26,749 bases of DNA from Dinoroseobacter sp042096155 (GTDB lineage Bacteria; Pseudomonadota; Alphaproteobacteria; Rhodobacterales; Rhodobacteraceae), in contig JBELMC010000037.1 in the NCBI GenBank assembly GCA_042096155.1, positions 1-26,749 on the forward strand, in the 5' to 3' direction. Below are positions 22,723-26,749 of this stretch, piece by piece (positions within the stretch are counted from its first letter, which is position 1; each line of letters starts with the position of its first letter). The translations under genes and the position numbers were made by a program. The notes beneath the pieces are model-generated. The model was not told the DNA's origin. It worked only from the letters and a program-made list of their open reading frames with translations, and searched no databases.

Positions 22723-23421
22723 CTATAGATCTGTTGAGAACGCGACAATCGCCTGCGCCAGTAAATCCAGCGTATCCACCGCATTGGCGTCTGGTGCAAC
22801 ACTGTCCGAGATCATTGAAAATTCAGAACAGGCAATGAATTGTAGATCTGCGCCCAAGGTGACAAGGGCGGTTGACGCATCTCGCAATGTGGTGCGCGCT
22901 GTTTCGTCAGGTCCGACAGACTTGAGCGTCTTGATTGCCTGTAATAACACATCGTCGCAATCAGGCCATATCACCGATATGCCTTTTGCGCCGAGTGCCT
23001 GTTCAAACAACGCAATTTTCTGAACCGCCGGAGAGGCCAAGACACCAACAGTTCCGCCCGCGCCAACATTGCGCAGCGCATATTCTGCGGCGAGATCAAT
23101 CATACTGATAAACGGTATGTCCACCGGGCCGGTGATCGCATCGGCATAATGATGCGCGGTATTGCAAGGCATTGCCAGTGCAGCACTGCCCATTTTTTGC
23201 AACCTGACCGCCATCGCGGCCAGTGTCGGACCCGGACTTTCGCCTGTGCCATCAATCAGATGTGAAATCCGCGACGGCACTTGCGGGTTCATATCAACCA
23301 GAAGGGGGACATGATCACTGTCATCATATGCCGTCACAGCCGCAAACACTTTTTGCTGCAGCAATATCGTCGCTTCGGGCCCCAGCCCGCCGAGTATACC
23401 GACTGTTCGAGGCCCAAGCAC
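22723..23421 (-). CDS. Aspartate/glutamate racemase family protein
   Basis: A 232-residue cofactor-independent racemase of the Asp/Glu family, which interconverts amino acid enantiomers with two cysteines. Both are present: Cys86 in MPCNTAHHYA and Cys198 in IACSEFS (the more usual Thr after the second Cys is Ser). The N-terminus TVGILGGLGPEAT is the family hallmark. It starts with GTG at 23421, 2 bases after the cuyA-like stop and with no ribosome site of its own, so it is translated by coupling. Cysteate is a close analogue of aspartate, which makes a cysteate racemase or aspartate racemase role possible; the second is the safer family call. Confidence 0.85.
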   Translation of the reverse strand: MLGPRTVGILGGLGPEATILLQQKVFAAVTAYDDSDHVPLLVDMNPQVPSRISHLIDGTGESPGPTLAAMAVRLQKMGSAALAMPCNTAHHYADAITGPVDIPFISMIDLAAEYALRNVGAGGTVGVLASPAVQKIALFEQALGAKGISVIWPDCDDVLLQAIKTLKSVGPDETARTTLRDASTALVTLGADLQFIACSEFSMISDSVAPDANAVDTLDLLAQAIVAFSTDL

Positions 23422-23423
23422 TT

Positions 23424-24437
23424 TTAAACGTGGACCCAGCGTGGGCTGTGATCAAAGGCAAAATCATAGCCGTGCAGGGCGGCTGCACCGCCTGTATGCA
23501 AGAAGACCACACGCTCGTCTTTGAATTCGCCTTTACGCGCCAAATCAATCAGGCCCGCTGCACCTTTGGCGGAGTAACACGGATCAAGCAGGATGCCTTC
23601 CAATTCGGCAAACATCTTGATGGCTTCGATGCCGCTTTCGGTGGGAATGCCGTACCCTTCGCCGACATAATCGGTATTCGCCATAACGTCTTGACGTTTT
23701 ACCACACCAGGGCAGCCCAGTTTTTCCGCGGTTTTACACGCCAAGTCATAGACCATCTGTTCTTGCTTGGGCTGGGGTGCTCGCGTACCAATTCCCAGGA
23801 TCGGGATCTGTGCGTTCAACGCGCAAATCCCGGTGACCAGACCGGCCTGTGTGCCAGAAGAGCCGGTAGCGTGGGTCAGCCGGTCAATTTTCAATCCCAT
23901 ATCATTGGCCTGCGAGACCAATTCAAATGCAGCGTTGACATATCCGAGCGCGCCTGTTGCGTTCGAGCCGCCACCAGGAATGACATACACATTATGTCCC
24001 TTGGCGCGCATCTTTTCAGCTGCACGCTCCATTTCGCCAGGCATGTCATGGCCGGCTGGAAACTTCTCGGTTGTGGCACCATGCAGGTGATCGAGCATGA
24101 CGTTGCCATTGGTGTTGTAATTGCCATCCTGATAGCCCGTACGATCTTCCAAAAGGATGTGACACTTCAGGCCAAGCTTCGCGGCAAAAGCAGCGGTCTG
24201 ACGACCGTGATTGGTTTGCGTCGCACCTTGGGTCATGACCATATCTGCGCCCTGATCAACCGCTTCGGCCATCAGGAATTCAAGCTTTCTCGTCTTGTTG
24301 CCGCCAGTCGACATGCCGGTGCAATCATCACGCTTGATCCACAGCTCGACACCAAGCTCTTTTGACAATCGCGTCATTGGTTCCAGAGGTGTGGACAAGT
24401 GTGCCATGTGAAGGCGCGGAAAGCGTGCGAGGTGCAT
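23424..24437 (-). CDS. cuyA: L-cysteate sulfo-lyase/D-cysteine desulfhydrase (CuyA-like)
   Basis: A fold-type II PLP enzyme of 337 residues in the ACC deaminase/D-cysteine desulfhydrase family. The catalytic Lys51 lies in TGGNKTRKLEFL, with QGATQTNHGRQTAAFAA (substrate carboxylate region) and the phosphate loop ATGSSGTQAG. The length and the blocks VIPGGGSNATGALGYVNAA and FLHTGGAAALHGYDF fit CuyA, which cleaves cysteate to pyruvate, ammonia and sulfite in roseobacters; D-cysteine desulfhydrase activity is the alternative. AGGAG (24448–24444) precedes the ATG. It is divergent from a LysR regulator, co-transcribed with the racemase gene, and sits near an ABC permease gene. Confidence 0.85.
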   Translation of the reverse strand: MHLARFPRLHMAHLSTPLEPMTRLSKELGVELWIKRDDCTGMSTGGNKTRKLEFLMAEAVDQGADMVMTQGATQTNHGRQTAAFAAKLGLKCHILLEDRTGYQDGNYNTNGNVMLDHLHGATTEKFPAGHDMPGEMERAAEKMRAKGHNVYVIPGGGSNATGALGYVNAAFELVSQANDMGLKIDRLTHATGSSGTQAGLVTGICALNAQIPILGIGTRAPQPKQEQMVYDLACKTAEKLGCPGVVKRQDVMANTDYVGEGYGIPTESGIEAIKMFAELEGILLDPCYSAKGAAGLIDLARKGEFKDERVVFLHTGGAAALHGYDFAFDHSPRWVHV

Positions 24438-24474
24438 GAGAAACTCCTATATGTATTTTGAGCAACTTAATGCG

Positions 24475-24480
24475 ATTATA
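24475..24480 (-). promoter_or_regulatory. Candidate -10 box of cuyA-like operon
   Basis: A consensus TATAAT on the minus strand (24480–24475) lies 37 bases before the cuyA ATG. The -35 region 17 bases upstream (TGATTT) is poor, as expected for a promoter that needs a LysR-type activator; the palindrome centre is about 50 bases before the predicted start of transcription. Confidence 0.5.
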
Positions 24481-24509
24481 ACTCGGTTGCTAATGCGAAA
24501 TCAGGCGAG

Positions 24510-24532
24510 TAAATTGCATGAATTGCAATTTA
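24510..24532. promoter_or_regulatory. LysR-type operator between cuyA and lysR
   Basis: TAAATTGCA (24510–24518) and TGCAATTTA (24524–24532) are perfect 9-base inverted arms around 5 bases. It contains the T-N11-A core of LysR-type sites (T24515, A24527). It is near -53 of the cuyA promoter and 22 bases before the lysR start, a usual position to activate the divergent operon and repress the regulator's own gene. Confidence 0.7.
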
Positions 24533-24554
24533 TGTTGGGATACGAAACCGCGCT

Positions 24555-25451
24555 ATGCGTCTTGAATGGATTGATGACATTTTGGCTGTGTTGGAGTGCG
24601 GCTCACTTGCACGAGCTGCGGACAAACGGGCGCTGACACAATCCGCGTTCACGCGCAGGGTTCGCGCAATTGAAGACAATCTTGGAACCACGCTGTTTGA
24701 TCGTCGCCGTAAACCGGTTTCGCTTATGTCTGGCGTCCAATCCCTAGAGCCAGAGCTGCGTGATCTCAGCACGCGGCTGCATGAAATGCGCCGAACCTTG
24801 AAAACCACCAGTAAAAGCGCTGGCAAACCCCTCACATTCGTCTGTCAACACGCGCTCACAACTGTTGTGTCGCCGCAGATCGTTCGCGCCGCGACACGCG
24901 ACAGCGAAACTTCGGTGCGTGTACGCTCAGGCAATCAAGATGAATGCTTGATGTTGCTCTTGTCCAAAGAAGTCGATCTTGCCGTAATGTATGCACTTCC
25001 CGACGAAGCGATGCTGGATATCAGTACGGCCTTTGAAACCTTCGGCATCGGCAAGGATTTTTTTATTCCGGTTTGCAGGCCGAATCTGCGGGATGATGCG
25101 GGCGGCCAGAATGTGCCGATCATCGCTTATCCGTCGGATGTGTTTCTTGGCCAGGTCTTCACGCGAATGATTGCGCCCAAATTGCCCAGCGGCGCCACAG
25201 TCGAACCAATTGCCGAGACCGCTTTGACCTTTGCAATGTTGCAACTGACGCTCAGCGAAATCGGAATTGCCTGGTTGCCATCATCGCTTGTGGATCGGCC
25301 GCTCGCCGAGGGTGAACTGATCCGCGTTGATGATATCCTGCCAGCACAGCCGCTTGAAATAAAGCTGGTTCGTTTGCGCGCAAAGCGCACAGAGCAAAGC
25401 GCTGCAATCTGGCAAACCCTGACAGACAGTTTACAGATTTTCGCCCGCTAA
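24555..25451 (+). CDS. LysR family transcriptional regulator
   Basis: A 298-residue LysR-type regulator with an N-terminal winged helix-turn-helix (about 1–65: AVLECGSLARAADKRALTQS, then FTRRVRAIEDNLGTTLFDRR) and an effector-binding domain (about 90–295). Position and the shared palindrome point to control of the divergent cuyA-like/racemase operon. The effector would then be cysteate or a related compound; that is inference. The ribosome site is weak. It converges with the ABC permease gene, the stops being 4 bases apart. Confidence 0.88.
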   Translation: MRLEWIDDILAVLECGSLARAADKRALTQSAFTRRVRAIEDNLGTTLFDRRRKPVSLMSGVQSLEPELRDLSTRLHEMRRTLKTTSKSAGKPLTFVCQHALTTVVSPQIVRAATRDSETSVRVRSGNQDECLMLLLSKEVDLAVMYALPDEAMLDISTAFETFGIGKDFFIPVCRPNLRDDAGGQNVPIIAYPSDVFLGQVFTRMIAPKLPSGATVEPIAETALTFAMLQLTLSEIGIAWLPSSLVDRPLAEGELIRVDDILPAQPLEIKLVRLRAKRTEQSAAIWQTLTDSLQIFAR

Positions 25452-25455
25452 TCTG

Positions 25456-26749
25456 CTATTCGCGTTTTCCTTGCACGATACGATCCAGAATCATCGCGCA
25501 GAACAAAATCGCAAAGCCGGCCAAAATTCCCTGCCCGACGGAAGCATATTGCAAAGCTTCCAAAACATCTTCCCCCAATCCTTTGGCGCCAATAAGTGAT
25601 GCCACCACGACCATCGCCAGGCTCAGCATGATGGTTTGGTTCACACCCGCCAGAATGGACGGCGCTGCCAATGGCAGATCCACCTTTGTCAAAAGAAACC
25701 ACTTGGATGCGCCATAGGCAATCGCCGCCTCTCGGATGGATTCGGGGACACCGCGCAGTCCAAGCACAGTCAGACGAACGACCGGGGTCCCGCCAAAGAT
25801 CATTGTGGTGACAACCGCTGCCGGCTTGCCAGTGCCAAAAAATGCGATCACCGGAATCATGAATACAAAGGCTGGCATGGTTTGCATAAAATCCATGATT
25901 GGGCGCACGAAGGCATAAAACCGTTGTCGGCGCGCGCAAAACAGTCCCACGGGAATCCCAATCGCAATTGAAATGCAGGCTGCTGTGCCGAGTAAAGCCA
26001 TCGTTGTCATCGCTTTTTCCCAAAACCCCAGGACCCCCATGTAAGCAAGGAACGCACCGGCAAATATCGCGGCGCGACTGCCCGCAGACAGCCAAGTCAG
26101 CAAAATGATGAAGCCGCCTATTACCGGCCAGGGCGTGTCGACAAAAAGGATCTCTAGCGCATCCAGAACGGAGCGGATGCCGTATGTCACCATTTGAAAA
26201 AACCACTCACCCGTCTCGATGATCAGGGCAAAGAAGGCCTCAACGCGATCAATCGCACCAAGACGCACATCCGGATTTGCGGGAAAATCCGCAAGCCAGG
26301 TTATGGCACCGGGAAATGCATAGTGAATCACACAAGTGCCAATAACCACCCCGGTAAAGAGCGTCGAAACCGCTGTCCGAAACGGGTTTAAACCAGAACC
26401 AATCGAAGGCTCTGACAACCATTCTGAGAAACGCTTTTCCAGAGCCGTGTTTGCAATGACCCCGGCAAACGCCTTCACAAAAACCAAGACCAAGGCCCCA
26501 AACAAGGCGACCCAGATCGCACCAGCCTCTTGTTGTAAAATTTCCGCTTGAACATCCGCAATGGCGACTTCTAGGGATTTGATCGTCCGTTCGAAAACAT
26601 CGATATTGTCTGCGTTCTTCTCGATCGCCGCTTCAAGTTGTTGACGACGAAATGCAAGTGTCCCTTCGATCTGAGAAATCTTTTCGCGTGCTGCCGCTCC
26701 CAAATCGCCAAATAACCCGCGCCCAAGCTGAATATAGGCAAAGGTTTCC
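25456..26749 (-). CDS. ABC transporter permease, ProW-like (5' end beyond window)
   Basis: A membrane component of a glycine betaine/proline-type (ProW/OpuA) ABC importer. The frame is open to the right window edge, so the start is not seen; the visible part is 431 codons. It has an unusual coiled-coil-like region (about nt 26690–26540: KISQIEGTLAFRRQQLEAAIEK, continuing to EILQQ), then a membrane segment, further hydrophobic segments and the permease core of about 6 helices. The coupling motif is EAAIAYGASKWFLLTKVDLP, followed by GVNQTIMLSLAMVVVASLIG, typical of ProW. The long N-terminal part separates it from the short E. coli form. The substrate cannot be known; the location beside cuyA makes a sulfonate or quaternary amine plausible. 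The ATPase and binding protein must lie beyond the window. Confidence 0.85.
   Translation of the reverse strand, partial: ETFAYIQLGRGLFGDLGAAAREKISQIEGTLAFRRQQLEAAIEKNADNIDVFERTIKSLEVAIADVQAEILQQEAGAIWVALFGALVLVFVKAFAGVIANTALEKRFSEWLSEPSIGSGLNPFRTAVSTLFTGVVIGTCVIHYAFPGAITWLADFPANPDVRLGAIDRVEAFFALIIETGEWFFQMVTYGIRSVLDALEILFVDTPWPVIGGFIILLTWLSAGSRAAIFAGAFLAYMGVLGFWEKAMTTMALLGTAACISIAIGIPVGLFCARRQRFYAFVRPIMDFMQTMPAFVFMIPVIAFFGTGKPAAVVTTMIFGGTPVVRLTVLGLRGVPESIREAAIAYGASKWFLLTKVDLPLAAPSILAGVNQTIMLSLAMVVVASLIGAKGLGEDVLEALQYASVGQGILAGFAILFCAMILDRIVQGKRE

Noticed and set aside
23223..24365. 380-codon open frame on the plus strand
   Set aside because: It lies opposite cuyA and the racemase gene, whose motifs are complete; the antisense frame has no recognisable domain and a Cys/His/Arg-rich content typical of shadow frames.

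Overview
The window looks like a chromosomal segment of a marine alphaproteobacterium of the Rhodobacteraceae (Roseobacter group). Pointers are the order ybeY–corC–lnt–metK, a SAM/SAH-type riboswitch in front of metK (a class known almost only from Rhodobacterales), the irr/fabA–fabB–fabI block, a two-domain ALDH16-like dehydrogenase behind deoC, and a cuyA-like cysteate lyase. Species cannot be named from the sequence. I saw no rRNA, tRNA, CRISPR array, insertion sequence or prophage.

Region 1 (1–5635), housekeeping: the end of an APH-family phosphotransferase overlaps ybeY (rRNA maturation), followed by corC (CBS-domain protein), lnt (lipoprotein N-acyltransferase), the riboswitch and metK. 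A strong hairpin terminator follows metK and contains a perfect CtrA-type box. Next comes a lone exopolysaccharide-type sugar-phosphate transferase whose Shine-Dalgarno sequence lies inside a long hairpin. Region 2 (5636–6107) has no intact gene; on the minus strand it holds coding-like fragments in shifting frames.

Region 3 (6108–9260): irr (heme/iron-responsive Fur-family regulator) is divergent from fabA–fabB–fabI, the unsaturated fatty acid branch. A palindrome overlaps the irr promoter. Region 4 (9318–11896): a tightly overlapped operon of haloacid dehalogenase-like protein, alpha/beta hydrolase and PLP-dependent dehydratase, preceded by two adjacent inverted repeats. Region 5 (12012–16906), catabolic and transport genes: pcaD-like enol-lactonase, Tet-type MFS exporter, M20 amidohydrolase, a stub of a zinc alcohol dehydrogenase, and an enolase-superfamily enzyme.

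Region 6 (17015–21410): a small unknown protein, deoC, an ALDH16-like dehydrogenase and an exported DUF4329 protein; deoC yields acetaldehyde that the ALDH may oxidise. It converges with a minus-strand pair of membrane proteins (an 89-aa protein, then DUF1523). Region 7 (22723–26749): an Asp/Glu racemase-family gene is coupled to a cuyA-like gene, divergent from a LysR regulator with a 9-bp-arm palindrome between them. A ProW-like ABC permease, cut by the window end, converges on lysR. This looks like a small sulfonated amino acid (cysteate) locus.

The least explained items are the ribosome-site hairpin at 4931–4964 with the CtrA/terminator overlap upstream, and the possible cysteate racemase next to cuyA. 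All family calls are from motif recognition; no searches were run.
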